Both the position numbers and the translations under genes were made by a program. This document shows positions 8,570 to 18,061 of a stretch of 64,000 nt of DNA, in pieces. The stretch is from assembly GCA_963827855.1 (NCBI GenBank), contig CAWHBY010000002.1, forward strand, positions 124,001 through 188,000, read 5' to 3'. Each line of letters begins with the position of its first letter. The stretch's first letter is position 1. This stretch comes from DTPU01 sp963827855 (GTDB lineage Bacteria > Planctomycetota > Phycisphaerae > Sedimentisphaerales > Anaerobacaceae). The notes beneath the pieces are model-generated. The model was not told the origin of the DNA, did not search any database, and saw only the letters and a program-made list of their open reading frames with translations.

Positions 8570-9517
8570 ATGAACTGGTATCCACTGAAGTTTGTACCCC
8601 TCTTCAAGGAGCGGATCTGGGGCAGGAGGCGGCTGCAGGAAGTCTTCGCCAAGGGACTGCCTGCAGGCCAACAGATCGGAGAGAGCTGGGAACTGGCAGA
8701 CCTGCCGAATGACAAGTCGGTGATTGCCAATGGCGCCTTCGCGGGCCGCACCCTGTCCTCCGTCGTCAGTGAATGCCCCAAGGAGATCCTGGGGCCTCTC
8801 GGACGGCCGGGCGCATTTCCCCTGCTCATCAAGTTCCTGGATGCAGCGGACATCCTCAGCGTACAGGTGCATCCGGACGCAGAGGCGTGCCGGCGCATGG
8901 CCAGGGGAGAGCTCAAGACCGAGTGCTGGTACATCGTCGCCGCAGACCCCGGTGCGTTCATCTACAAAGGGCTGCAGCCGGGTGTGACCCAGCAGAAGTT
9001 CGCCACGGCCGTTGCCTCCGGATCCGTGGAGCCGCTCCTTCGCAAGGTCCCTGTGGAGGTCGGCCAGTGTCACCACCTGCCCGCAGGCACGGTCCACGCC
9101 CTGGGTCCCGGCATCCTGGTGGCTGAGATCCAGACGCCCTCTGACACCACGTATCGGGTCTTCGACTGGAACAGGGTGGACGACATGGGTAAGCCCAGGG
9201 CCCTGCATATCCAGGAGGCCTTGGAGAGCATTCACTTTGGCCGCGACCGTGAGGAGTTGCCGGTGACGACCGTGGGCCGCCTGGTGGACTGCCCCTACTT
9301 CCGCGTGGACAAGGGACATCGAGGCACAGGGTCCGAGACCCTGCTCTCGCGAGGGACGATGAAGGTCCTGGTGATCATCAGTGGCGGAGGCCGCATCGTG
9401 GATGCAGAAGGCGCAGCGACAGAGTTCAGGCCGGGCGACTGCCTGCTCGTCCCTGCCGACTATGAAGGCGTGATGCAGACCGAGGCGGACACGGAGTACC
9501 TGACGGTCACGCTGTGA
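8570..9517 (+). CDS. manA: Class I mannose-6-phosphate isomerase
   Basis: Zinc-dependent type I phosphomannose isomerase (short ManA type, 315 residues) that interconverts fructose 6-phosphate and mannose 6-phosphate, feeding GDP-mannose and surface glycans. Zinc ligands are expected in the QVHPDAEACR and TECWYIVAADPGA segments and in HHLPAGTVHALGPGILVAEIQ. The catalytic arginine region is SDTTYRVFDWNR. The gene stands alone between two heptamer repeats and its TGA lies at the start of the next array. Confidence 0.93.
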   Translation: MNWYPLKFVPLFKERIWGRRRLQEVFAKGLPAGQQIGESWELADLPNDKSVIANGAFAGRTLSSVVSECPKEILGPLGRPGAFPLLIKFLDAADILSVQVHPDAEACRRMARGELKTECWYIVAADPGAFIYKGLQPGVTQQKFATAVASGSVEPLLRKVPVEVGQCHHLPAGTVHALGPGILVAEIQTPSDTTYRVFDWNRVDDMGKPRALHIQEALESIHFGRDREELPVTTVGRLVDCPYFRVDKGHRGTGSETLLSRGTMKVLVIISGGGRIVDAEGAATEFRPGDCLLVPADYEGVMQTEADTEYLTVTL

Positions 9518-9553
9518 GACAGGAGATAGAAGACAGGAGTCAGGAGACAGGAG
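9516..9553. repeat. Heptamer tandem repeat array
   Basis: The units GACAGGA, GATAGAA, GACAGGA, GTCAGGA and GACAGGA are strictly 7 bp apart, immediately after the manA stop codon. Confidence 0.85.
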
Positions 9554-9586
9554 TGCTCCAAGTTCTGGGATTTGAAGGGGTGTGTC

Positions 9587-11736
9587 ATGCGGAAACTGAG
9601 ACTGTGGCTGTGGGTGTTCACTCTGGCAGTGGTGCTCCCGGGTCCGGCGTGGAGTGCCTCACAGGCAGCTTCCTCCGCAGAACGGCTGGCAAGGCTCGCG
9701 CCTGAGGACACGCTGGCGTACCTGGGCACCAGTGGTATCGACGAGCTCAAGCCCGCGTTTGACAAGACGGTCCTGGCCCAGTTCGCCAACGACCCCAATG
9801 TCCTGTCCCTGATCGACAAGGCGACGGCCTTGCTCGTCGCCCGTGTTGCCGGGGATGCCAACGATCCCGGCAAGGCTGCGGTGCTTGACTTGGCGAAGTC
9901 AGTCTACAGGCGTCCCTTCCTGGCCGGCATCGCCCAACGAAAGGCAAAGGACAAGCCGGCCGCGTATGGCTATGTCTTCGTGGAGGCCGGTCCTTCCAGG
10001 GACAAGGTCGTTGCCGCCCTGGCCAAGATCGAGGCCATCGCAGGCCGCGGCGAGATCGTCGAGAAGACCGTCGACAGCATGAAGGTGTATGAGCCGAACA
10101 AGCAGGACGACCCTCCTGTGTACTGGGGCTGGCAGGACAGCACCCTGATCCTGGGCCTCAATGACCCCGACCACCTCGCGGTCAAGAATCTCCGGGCCCG
10201 GGCTGCGAACCCGATCTCAGCAGTCCTCAGACAGCTCCCCGCTGCAGGCGACGCCTTGATCATGCGCGCGGACCTGAAGGCACTTCACGGCCTGCTCATG
10301 GCAGCGGCCAAGGCCGATGACCCCAATGTCCTGCGAGTGGTCACCACCCTGTCGACGCAATTGGGGCTCGCGGACCTGCAGACCCTGGCCCTCCGCGTGG
10401 GCTTCAAAGACAGAGGATTCGCGACCGATGGCGCGCTGCAAACCTCCAACGCCAAGGGCCCGCTCCTCGGCCTGATCAGGCCTGCCGACCTCTCGCTGCT
10501 GGACGCTGCTGACGCCAACACGATCTCTGCTGCAGCATGGAACATCGACTTGGCCGGCCTGTATGACCTGGTCACGCAGACGGTCAAGGCGATCGGCTCT
10601 GCCCAGGAGTACGCGGAGTTTGAAAAGGGCTTGGCGGAAGTCGAAGCCAAGCTCGGGTTCAAGATCCGGAAGGACCTCCTGGCCGGCCTGTCAGGACCCA
10701 TGGCCCTGTGCACCGTGGAAGCACCCGACTCCGGGCTTCGCTCAGGCGCAACCTTGGTCGTCACGTGCAGGCAGCCCGAGGCAGTGGACAAGGCCCTCGC
10801 GGCCCTGGCCAAGATGGCCACAGAGGAAAGCAAGGGATCGGTGTCGGTGGGCGCCACGGTGCAGGACGGCTACACGGTCCACTGCGTCAGCCCCGCGCAA
10901 TTGACCATGCTCGGCCTCATGCCCACCTGGGTCGTGGCCAAGGACCGCCTGCTGCTGGCCACGAACAACGGCCTGGCCACCCAGGCCCTCCGCCAGTTCA
11001 TCTCAGGGGTCCCAGTCAAGGCGCCCTGCGCGCCTCCGCATCGTACAAACAGGTCTGCGGCAGACTGCCCGAGGATCCACTGCTGGTGCGGTATACTGAC
11101 ACAGCCCATCACGCCAGGCTGTTTCTGCAGGCACTGCGGCCCTACTGGCCTCTGCTCACCGTGGCAGTGGCCAGGACAGGGATCCAGTTGCCCGTGGCCC
11201 TGCCCACCTTCGATCGCATCGTCGACCAACTGCCGCCGTCAGGCTTCACCTGCTGGCGGGAACAGAACGGCCTGAGATGGCATGGCGAGGGCCCCTCGAT
11301 CGGCGCCAAAGGAATCGCCGCCACAGGCGTCGTCGCAGCCATCGCAATGCCTGCCTTTGCCCGTGCACGCGGCGCGTCCGAGCGTGTCACCTCCATGAAT
11401 AATCTCAAGCAGATAGGCGTTGGCTGCATCATGTACGCAGATGACCACAATGACGTCTTCCCTCCCAATCTCCAGACCCTGGTCGACAAGGGGATCATCA
11501 AAACCCAGGTCCTCCAGTCGCCCGGCGCCGCGCCATCGCCCCGCTACCTGTACGTGAGTGGCCAGACTACCAAGGCGGCCTCGCAGAACATTGTGGCCTA
11601 CGAGGACCCGGCACAGGCCAAAGACAAGGTGTGTGCCCTGTTCCTGGATGGACACGTCGAGGCCCTCAGCCGCGAAGACGTCCAGAAGAAGCTCGAAGAG
11701 ACCTACAAACGGCTGGGCCGGGAGATGCCCAAGTAA
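9587..11736 (+). CDS. Large secreted protein with internal pseudopilin-like module (frameshifted)
   Basis: About 716 residues if one missing G at 11020-11021 is restored. It begins with a signal peptide (MRKLRLWLWVFTLAVVLPG...A). The first 430 residues are a repetitive alpha/beta domain like the DUF3352-type secreted proteins, beginning LAPEDTLAYLG. The second frame carries a hydrophobic GVVAAIAMPAFARAR followed by SMNNLKQIGVGCIMYADDH and ends with FLDGHVEALS. That is the body and DG tail of planctomycete pseudopilins, but placed inside the chain. The gene at 25338 is a distant relative of its first part. Function unknown. Confidence 0.75.
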
Positions 11737-11749
11737 AGGAGACCTACCG

Positions 11750-12616
11750 ATGGAGATGACCCGAAGAAGTTTCCTCCGTAAGAGCACGCTGGCTATCGGC
11801 GCGGCCAGCCTGGCCGGCTGCACGACTTGGCCGTCCCATGCCGGCTCCACGCGAATGCCCATCGGCTTCCAGACGTGGGTCGTGCGCGACGTGCTGGCCA
11901 ACGATTTTCCAGGCACCCTGCGCCAGATGGCCTCTCTGGGCTATCAGACCCTGGAGATGTGCTCGCCGCCAGAGTATGCCGACAGCGGCTTTGGCCCTCT
12001 GGCCAGCCTCAAGGCGGCCGAGATGCGGCGGATCATCCAGGACGCCGGACTGAAGTGCGAGAGCTGTCACTACCCCTTTGAAGGGCTCAAGGCAAACCTC
12101 GACGAGCGAATCGCCTTTGCCAAGGAGCTGGGCCTGACCCAGATGGTCATCTCCAGCTTCTGGCTCAAGGACGATGCGAAACTCAGCGACTGGCAGAGGC
12201 AATGCGACCTGGCCAACCAGGCCGCCGAGAAGGTCCAGAAGGCGGGGATGCAGTTGGGCTTCCACAACCACAACTTCGAGGTCCAGAAGTTGGAGGGCGT
12301 GCTGATCTACGACGCCCTGATGGCCAGGTTCGATCCAAAGCTCGTCAAGATGCAGTTCCAGGTCGCGGTCATCAGCGAGGGCTTCGAGGCAGCCACCTTC
12401 TTCAACAAGTACCCCGGCCGGTTCATCTCCATGCACCTGGCGGACTGGTCGCCTGCTGAGAGGAAGGCCGTCCCCATTGGCCAGGGCATCGTGGACTGGA
12501 AGAAGCTCTTTGCTGCAGCCAAGACCGGTGGGGTCAAGAACTACTTCGTCGAGATGGACGTGGCGACCCTCAAGCCCAGTTGCGAGTACCTGCAAGGGCT
12601 GGCCCGGTCATCCTGA
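11750..12616 (+). CDS. Tat-exported sugar phosphate isomerase/epimerase
   Basis: Xylose-isomerase-like TIM-barrel protein of 288 residues. A twin-arginine signal (MTRRSFLRKSTLAIGAASLAGC) suggests periplasmic location, with a possible lipobox cysteine. The barrel core shows ESCHYPFEGLK, MQLGFHNHNFEVQ, FISMHLADW and NYFVEMD, the usual metal-site strands of the AP_endonuc_2 family. Such proteins are abundant in planctomycete sugar catabolism and usually act on inositol- or hydroxypyruvate-type substrates; the substrate here is unknown. AAAGGAGA lies just before the ATG at 11750. It follows the fused pseudopilin gene by 13 bp. Confidence 0.85.
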   Translation: MEMTRRSFLRKSTLAIGAASLAGCTTWPSHAGSTRMPIGFQTWVVRDVLANDFPGTLRQMASLGYQTLEMCSPPEYADSGFGPLASLKAAEMRRIIQDAGLKCESCHYPFEGLKANLDERIAFAKELGLTQMVISSFWLKDDAKLSDWQRQCDLANQAAEKVQKAGMQLGFHNHNFEVQKLEGVLIYDALMARFDPKLVKMQFQVAVISEGFEAATFFNKYPGRFISMHLADWSPAERKAVPIGQGIVDWKKLFAAAKTGGVKNYFVEMDVATLKPSCEYLQGLARSS

Positions 12617-12652
12617 CAGCCGCACCCGGAGCACCGTGATCGAATGGCCCCT

Positions 12653-14251
12653 TCACGCCTCTTCGACCAGCTTGAGGTTGAGGCGGCGGCAGAGTTCTTC
12701 CACGTGCGGACGAAGGTCGCCGTAGAACGTCACCCTGTGCCAGCCCATGCTCCAGTGCTCGGTCAGCTTTTCGAGGCTGCCCTTGACCTCCGCCTCCACC
12801 TTGGTCCTGCACGCCAGGTCGCTCGGATTGTTGCCAATCGTCCTGGCCTGGTGGAAGAGCACCTGCTTGTCGGTCGGGCTGATCTCCAGGGTCGTGGTCA
12901 TGTACTCTGCAGGCAGCAGTGCGCGGATCGCAGCGCCCTGCCGGTCCTCGGAGTGGGTCAGGATCTCGTAGGGGCTCGCGGGTCCGGCCACGCCGAAGGG
13001 CTTGGTCATCGCTACGCAGTGGACGTAGACGATCGCGTTCTTCGACGTATCGATCACCGGATCGGAGATGAATCCCGGCCTGCCCGTCAGCACACCCATC
13101 ACGGCCATCGTCAGCGCAGACATCTGGTCCGCCTCGCAGCCGCCCACCAGCCCATCGTTGTTGAACTGGCTGAAGCCCAGGCAAGGATAGGCCTTCAAGT
13201 GGCCTCCGTAGAAGCCGCCCAGGCAGTTGATGCTGATGCCGGTCGCAGTGTGCTTCTGCATCACCTGCTTCATGGCCACGTACATCGCGCCGGATTTCTC
13301 CACGGTCTCGGCATTGACCCCGCCGAGCGTCTGGGCCTGCCCCATCCAACGTTCAGCGAACTCCTTGGCCGCCTTCTTGTCCGCCCGGTCGTAGGCGCCC
13401 GCCATCTCCTCGAAGGCAATAGGCACCATCTCCACACCCGTGACCTCTCGGCTGGCCTTGCTGAATGCCTCGCCGCCCCACCCGCCGCCCACGACCACGA
13501 TGCGGGTGTGGCGGAGTTGCTCCAAGGCCTTGTCGAAATCCGGATCTGGAAGGGCCACAGGCTCTTGCTTCGCGGCCGCCGCAGTCAGCGACGGTGTGTT
13601 CTTTCGCCGGGTCGCCCGAAAGGCGGCTGCGATGTCCGCGGCGCTAGTACCCTTGGCCAACCCCGCAAAGTGCCGAGCGGACTCCACCAGATCCTGGTCC
13701 TTCGAGGAGCTGACCCAATCCACGGGCTTGCCGGAGGTCATGATCCGGGCGATATTGGAGAGAAACAGGCCCGACCCACCGAAGAGGTTGTCGACGAGCA
13801 GGGTCGGCTTGCCTGTGCCGGAGAGCTTGGCGATGTCGTTGTTCCAGCCCAGGCCCTGGACGCAGAGCAGATAGCCATCCACTTCAGCATTCTTCTTCAG
13901 CACCTCGTCCGCCTGCTTGGCGTCATCCATCAGGATGGCCGGCCTGAACTCCAGGTCTGGGCATTGCCGGGCGAGAACCTCGGTGATCTGTTGCCGCCGG
14001 GCCGCAAAGTCGTAGCCGATGTTGGGCCATATGGGCTGATTGTTCTGCGTCTCGCAGAAGACCAGCCGGATCTTGGGCCTTGCTGGAGCGGCCTCTCCGG
14101 CGATCGCCGGGGCCCCCTTCAGCAGCGACATCGCCCCACAGGCCAGACACGTCGCGCAGCCTGAGGCAAACTGCCTCCGGGTCATGCGGCCGTCAAGGGG
14201 CTGAGATGAGGACTGGTTCTGAGGACATGACAGGTTGGCATCTTTGTCCAT
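12653..14251 (-). CDS. Tat-exported L-fucose/L-arabinose isomerase-like protein
   Basis: Protein of 532 residues. The twin-arginine motif MTRRQFASGCATCLACGAMS starts at about codon 23, so the real start may be that ATG (near 14185). The mature part resembles the sugar-isomerase fold of FucI/AraA: an N-terminal domain with KIRLVFCETQNNQP and an active-site-like half with GISINCLGGFYGG, PCLGFSQFNNDGLVGGCEADQ and QVLFHQARTIGNN. Isomerase activity is not assured; many planctomycete homologues are uncharacterised. It is convergent with the epimerase gene 36 bp away. Confidence 0.75.
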   Translation of the reverse strand: MDKDANLSCPQNQSSSQPLDGRMTRRQFASGCATCLACGAMSLLKGAPAIAGEAAPARPKIRLVFCETQNNQPIWPNIGYDFAARRQQITEVLARQCPDLEFRPAILMDDAKQADEVLKKNAEVDGYLLCVQGLGWNNDIAKLSGTGKPTLLVDNLFGGSGLFLSNIARIMTSGKPVDWVSSSKDQDLVESARHFAGLAKGTSAADIAAAFRATRRKNTPSLTAAAAKQEPVALPDPDFDKALEQLRHTRIVVVGGGWGGEAFSKASREVTGVEMVPIAFEEMAGAYDRADKKAAKEFAERWMGQAQTLGGVNAETVEKSGAMYVAMKQVMQKHTATGISINCLGGFYGGHLKAYPCLGFSQFNNDGLVGGCEADQMSALTMAVMGVLTGRPGFISDPVIDTSKNAIVYVHCVAMTKPFGVAGPASPYEILTHSEDRQGAAIRALLPAEYMTTTLEISPTDKQVLFHQARTIGNNPSDLACRTKVEAEVKGSLEKLTEHWSMGWHRVTFYGDLRPHVEELCRRLNLKLVEEA

Positions 14252-15292
14252 CTGCGACCTCCAGGGGCATACCTAAGCCGGGGTTCCGGACTCTGCTGCA
14301 TCATGGTGTCCCACCAACCCGCCGGTGTCAAGCCCTTTGCTGCCGGTCTGGCTGCAACCAGACACCCGAACGGGACAAGGCCCATGGTGTTCTGCCTGTG
14401 CCGCAAGAGCGAACGCCCGGAGCCAGTCCCGCACTTTAGCATCTCGATCTTCTGCCAGCTTACGTATTTTCAAGCCTCTAGTCGTGAACATCTCGGCCTG
14501 CCAGTCTTCGACCCGATCCAGGCAGGGCAATCGCAAAGTCGGCCTGCCTCAAAGAGACGTGGCTTCTCTGTCATCCGCCGCACACGGACAGACCGATGTA
14601 GCCGTGTGCGTGACTGGCTGGGAAGCGTTTTTGGTTTCTTGCCGCGAACCCCGCTAACTCCGCGAACGCTGGCGCGGGGTCGTGGGTCTTGACGTGTTCG
14701 TGACTCCGCCGCCTGATCCACGGCTACGCCGTGCCTTGGGACTGCGTCCCAAGGGCGGCCTCCGGAATGGGCCGCTTTTCCAGGCAAGCCTGGAACGCGT
14801 CCCCTTCCTCGGCCTCGATCCTGCGGCTCAACCTGCAGTGGAGCTGCCTTCTCCATAGTCTCAAAAGAGGATAACACGCCGGGACCTCCGCACACAGACT
14901 GAGCCGTACGCATGCGAGCGAGCTGCTCTACGCGGGGCAAGCTCGCTTGCCCAAGCGGAGAGCAGCGAAGATCGCCCGGAAGGCAAGGCCTTCCGGTAGA
15001 CGCGAAGCGTCGCGTACTGCGATGCCACGGCTAGATCCAACCTGCCGAAGCGGCGACAGCCGTTCGCGGAGTTCGCGGGGTTAGCGGCCAAAACCTCCTT
15101 CTGTTCTCCCGGCCAATGCGACCACAGGCCGGGGCCACGAGAAAGGGCATTTGTGGCCAGGAACCTGTTCTCATCCTCACGATGTACAGGAGCGACTTTG
15201 CATTCGCCCTGCCGATCCAGGGACCACCCATTGACACCGATGTCCTGTCGGCGATAGAATCCGGCAAATCGATCTTCTTGGGAGATAGAATC
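14252..15292. repeat. Non-coding palindrome cluster bounded by inverted repeats
   Basis: I see no convincing gene in this 1,041-bp gap. From 14633-14673 to 15055-15096 it is bounded by about 40-bp inverted repeats containing CCGCGAACCCCGC and its reverse complement. Between them are at least six tight perfect palindromes: 14719-14733, 14734-14754, 14778-14795, 14935-14952, 14976-14996 and 14999-15011, with loops of 2-3 bases. The right part (14975-15096) recurs near 47343-47466. The left 300 bp (14252-14580) shows no feature I can name. Confidence 0.75.
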
Positions 15293-15928
15293 ATGAGACA
15301 TGCCAGGTTCACGATCGTCTTGAGTCTGTTCTTTGTAGGACACGCGATGGGCCTCACCTACATGGGAGCCCCGACGACCAACCTGAGGTCTGGCCAGTGG
15401 GCCGTGGGCTTGAACTACGGCTACAGCAGCCAGAACCTGCGCGGCAACGGAGTGAACTTCAACGACACCAAGTGGCAGACTGGGCTGGCCACGGTCCACC
15501 TGGGCCTGGACACGAACAGGGCTGAGGTCTTCGGCCGCGTCGGAACGGCCAACGTCAAGTGGGGCAGTGCGGATTCGGAGTTCGAGGCTGCGATCGGACT
15601 GGGCGGCCGGATTACGACCAACCTGGGCGAACCGCTCTCCTGGGGAGTCGCAGGCCAGGCCCTGTGGTGGCAGGACCAGGACAGCCGCGCATCGGTCTTC
15701 GACATTCAGGGCAGCTTCGGCCCTTGCTGGCGGTCCGGCAAGATTCAGCTCTATGGTGGCCCCATGCTGCACTTCGTGACGAGCAACGTCGACCTCAAAG
15801 AGACCTCCCTCGTGGGCGCCTCTATCGGCGGCGGCTACGAACTGGCCCCGTCCTGGACAGTCTCGGCAGAGGCCGAGTTGACGGCGGACGCCTACGGCCT
15901 GGGCGTGGCGCTGCAGCGACGATTCTAG
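15293..15928 (+). CDS. Small outer-membrane beta-barrel protein
   Basis: Protein of 211 residues with a signal peptide (MRHARFTIVLSLFFVGHAMG). Alternating hydrophobic strands follow (WAVGLNYGYSSQNLRG, GLATVHLGLD, AAIGLGGRITTNLGE, WGVAGQALWW, ASIGGGYELAP, AEAELTADAYG) and the chain ends in a terminal phenylalanine, QRRF, the usual C-terminal signal for outer-membrane insertion. About eight strands are likely. The start at 15293 has GGGAGA upstream. No specific family recognised. Confidence 0.7.
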   Translation: MRHARFTIVLSLFFVGHAMGLTYMGAPTTNLRSGQWAVGLNYGYSSQNLRGNGVNFNDTKWQTGLATVHLGLDTNRAEVFGRVGTANVKWGSADSEFEAAIGLGGRITTNLGEPLSWGVAGQALWWQDQDSRASVFDIQGSFGPCWRSGKIQLYGGPMLHFVTSNVDLKETSLVGASIGGGYELAPSWTVSAEAELTADAYGLGVALQRRF

Positions 15929-15952
15929 CCCACGATCGTGAAGTCCTTGCGA

Positions 15953-18061
15953 TCAGAACGGGAAACCGATGCTGAAGTGGAGGGTGCCGGAGGGGTCCAG
16001 GGGCCGGGGATTGAGGACGCGGCCGTATTCCAGACGGACGGGGCCCACCAGGGTCTGGAACCGGATGCCTAGGCCCGCGGAATAGAGACCTTCTGTGCCG
16101 GGATAGCCGTGGAGGTCGGGAGCAATCCCCACTGCGTCCAGGAAGCCCACCACCGACCACTCGGGCGTCAGCAGTTGCTCCAGTTCCAGGTTGCCGAGCA
16201 CGTAGGTCTGTGCGCCGATGAGCTTGCCGTGGACGTCCCGCGGAGCGGCCTGGCCCTGCTGATAGCCCCGCACTGAATCCTCACCGCCGGGGAAGAACCG
16301 CTTGTTGAAAGGCAGGTCTCCGGTCGGGCCTGCAGCGGTTGCGGCCACGCCGTGGCCCAGCCCCACGTGAACGAAGCGGCCGCCGCCCAGGCCCCGATGC
16401 CATGACGCGGCCAATTGGAGACGCTCGTAACCCACGTCTCCGCCCAGGACCCTGGACGCCAGCTCGATATTGGCCAACACCTTGTACCCGCCGCGAGGCG
16501 CCAGGGGATTGTCCCTGCGGTCGTGGGTGACGTCAAACACCAGGGCTGCGGCCTTCGCGTTGGGGATCTGGTTGGAGGCGCCGGAAGTCACGTTGCTGGC
16601 GTGCAGAAACTGGTAGTTGTAGAGGGCCCGGACGTCGCTGTGGATCGGCTCGAAGTACCGCTCCACGCCCAGGCCGACGTTCTGTTCCTGGCGGAGAAAG
16701 GAGATCTCCTGGCGTCGCAGGGCAGAGCCGTCGAGGAACAGATTGACTTCCTCGCCCACCACGTCCGGAACGTTGTACCGGTAGTTCACCTGAGAGGACT
16801 TGAACGACTGCATGGCCCTGAGCCGGGAGCTGTGGGCCAGGCCCCAGAGGTTGTACTGATCGAGCTCAATCCCGCCCCGCAGCATCTCATAGCTGCCGTA
16901 TCCCATCAGGAGGCTCGTGTCGATCGTCCTGCCTTCCTTGAGCGTATAGGTGACGTCCCGAACCGTGGGGGTCCGCTCCACGTAGTTCACGTCCACCTCG
17001 CTGAAGATGCCCAGGTGCGCCAGACGCTGGCGGCCCTTCTCCACCCGCAGCGTGTCGAGGGCCTCGTTCCGCTTGATGTCCACGCGATCCTTCAGGATGC
17101 CGACGTTGGTCTTCTGGTTGCCCGTGAAGCCGACGTGCCCGACCAGGACGTGGGGACCGGTCCGCACCTGGGCCAAGAGGTCCACCTGCTCGCTCGCGCC
17201 CTCCCGCCTGCGGTCCAGCTCCGTGACGTCCACCCCTGCGTCGGGGAAGCCCCGCTTGGACTGTTCATTCTTGAGACCCCGCGAGAAGTCCTGCATCCAG
17301 TAGCGGGAGTAGGGCCTCAGAGGAATCCTCGTTTGGGTCGACGTGGGCGGCGAGCCGGCGGACTCAGAGATCTGCACAGTGACGGACCTCACCTGGACCC
17401 GCGGCCCTTCACGGACCACCACGTCCACGTCCGTGGCCCCGGACCGCTCATCCCTCTCCAGCCTTGCGACGCGGACCTCCATGTGCTCGAAGCCCTGGCG
17501 GATCAGCTCGTCCCGCAACTGGCTCACGGACTGCTCCAGCCGTGCCGGGGTGAAGACCCGGGTCCCTTTTGCATGGATGAGAAAGCCGCTCTTGACGAAC
17601 AGGGGCTCTGCCGTACTACGGGGCACGCTGTGAAGGCCGCTGATCCTGAGCCTGCGGTAGTAGTACCGGACCCCGGGTTTGACTGCAAAGCGGACCCGCT
17701 TGGCAGCCAGTGTACGAGGCAGCAGCGGTTCCAGGCCCTGGTCCCAATCGCGGGTCACCCTCGTGCCGTCGTTCAGGGCAAAGGTCACGGTCACCCTGGG
17801 CCTGAGGTAGCCGTCGCGGACCATCTGCGACAGAACCAGCGCGGCAGCGTCCTCCACGGCATCCGCGGAATAGGCCGTGACCTTCTGGCCGCGGGCCTGG
17901 AGCAAACGCAGCATCCGGTTCAGCTCCAGGTTGCCGAAGAACCCATAGCCTGACGCGTCCATGCGGGCCGGCTTCTCCGGTCGGGCGCCGGCCCAGGCGG
18001 CCGTCTCTGCGACAACCAGACACATCCCCGCGCAGACTCTTCTGGATGCCTGACGCCTCAT
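15953..18061 (-). CDS. Omp85-family outer membrane protein, TamA-like
   Basis: Protein of 702 residues. POTRA-like repeats occupy roughly the first 350 residues (for example GYGFFGNLELNRMLRLLQARG and RVRFAVKPGVRYYYRRLRISG). A 16-strand Omp85 barrel follows, with the conserved region KRFFPGGEDSVRGYQQG near residue 570 and the C-terminal strand GTLHFSIGFPF ending in Phe. The start at 18061 overlaps the tamB stop by 4 bp. With TamB it would help assemble or transport outer-membrane components. BamA is less likely because of the direct coupling to tamB. Confidence 0.88.
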   Translation of the reverse strand: MRRQASRRVCAGMCLVVAETAAWAGARPEKPARMDASGYGFFGNLELNRMLRLLQARGQKVTAYSADAVEDAAALVLSQMVRDGYLRPRVTVTFALNDGTRVTRDWDQGLEPLLPRTLAAKRVRFAVKPGVRYYYRRLRISGLHSVPRSTAEPLFVKSGFLIHAKGTRVFTPARLEQSVSQLRDELIRQGFEHMEVRVARLERDERSGATDVDVVVREGPRVQVRSVTVQISESAGSPPTSTQTRIPLRPYSRYWMQDFSRGLKNEQSKRGFPDAGVDVTELDRRREGASEQVDLLAQVRTGPHVLVGHVGFTGNQKTNVGILKDRVDIKRNEALDTLRVEKGRQRLAHLGIFSEVDVNYVERTPTVRDVTYTLKEGRTIDTSLLMGYGSYEMLRGGIELDQYNLWGLAHSSRLRAMQSFKSSQVNYRYNVPDVVGEEVNLFLDGSALRRQEISFLRQEQNVGLGVERYFEPIHSDVRALYNYQFLHASNVTSGASNQIPNAKAAALVFDVTHDRRDNPLAPRGGYKVLANIELASRVLGGDVGYERLQLAASWHRGLGGGRFVHVGLGHGVAATAAGPTGDLPFNKRFFPGGEDSVRGYQQGQAAPRDVHGKLIGAQTYVLGNLELEQLLTPEWSVVGFLDAVGIAPDLHGYPGTEGLYSAGLGIRFQTLVGPVRLEYGRVLNPRPLDPSGTLHFSIGFPF

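Noticed and set aside
14470..14940. Possible minus-strand gene in the palindrome cluster
   Set aside because: The translated sequence is a product of palindromic repeats, with no conserved domain or ribosome-binding site.
16415..17953. 512-codon plus-strand frame across the TamA-like gene
   Set aside because: Antisense shadow of the Omp85 protein, which has POTRA and barrel motifs and the 4-bp overlap with tamB.
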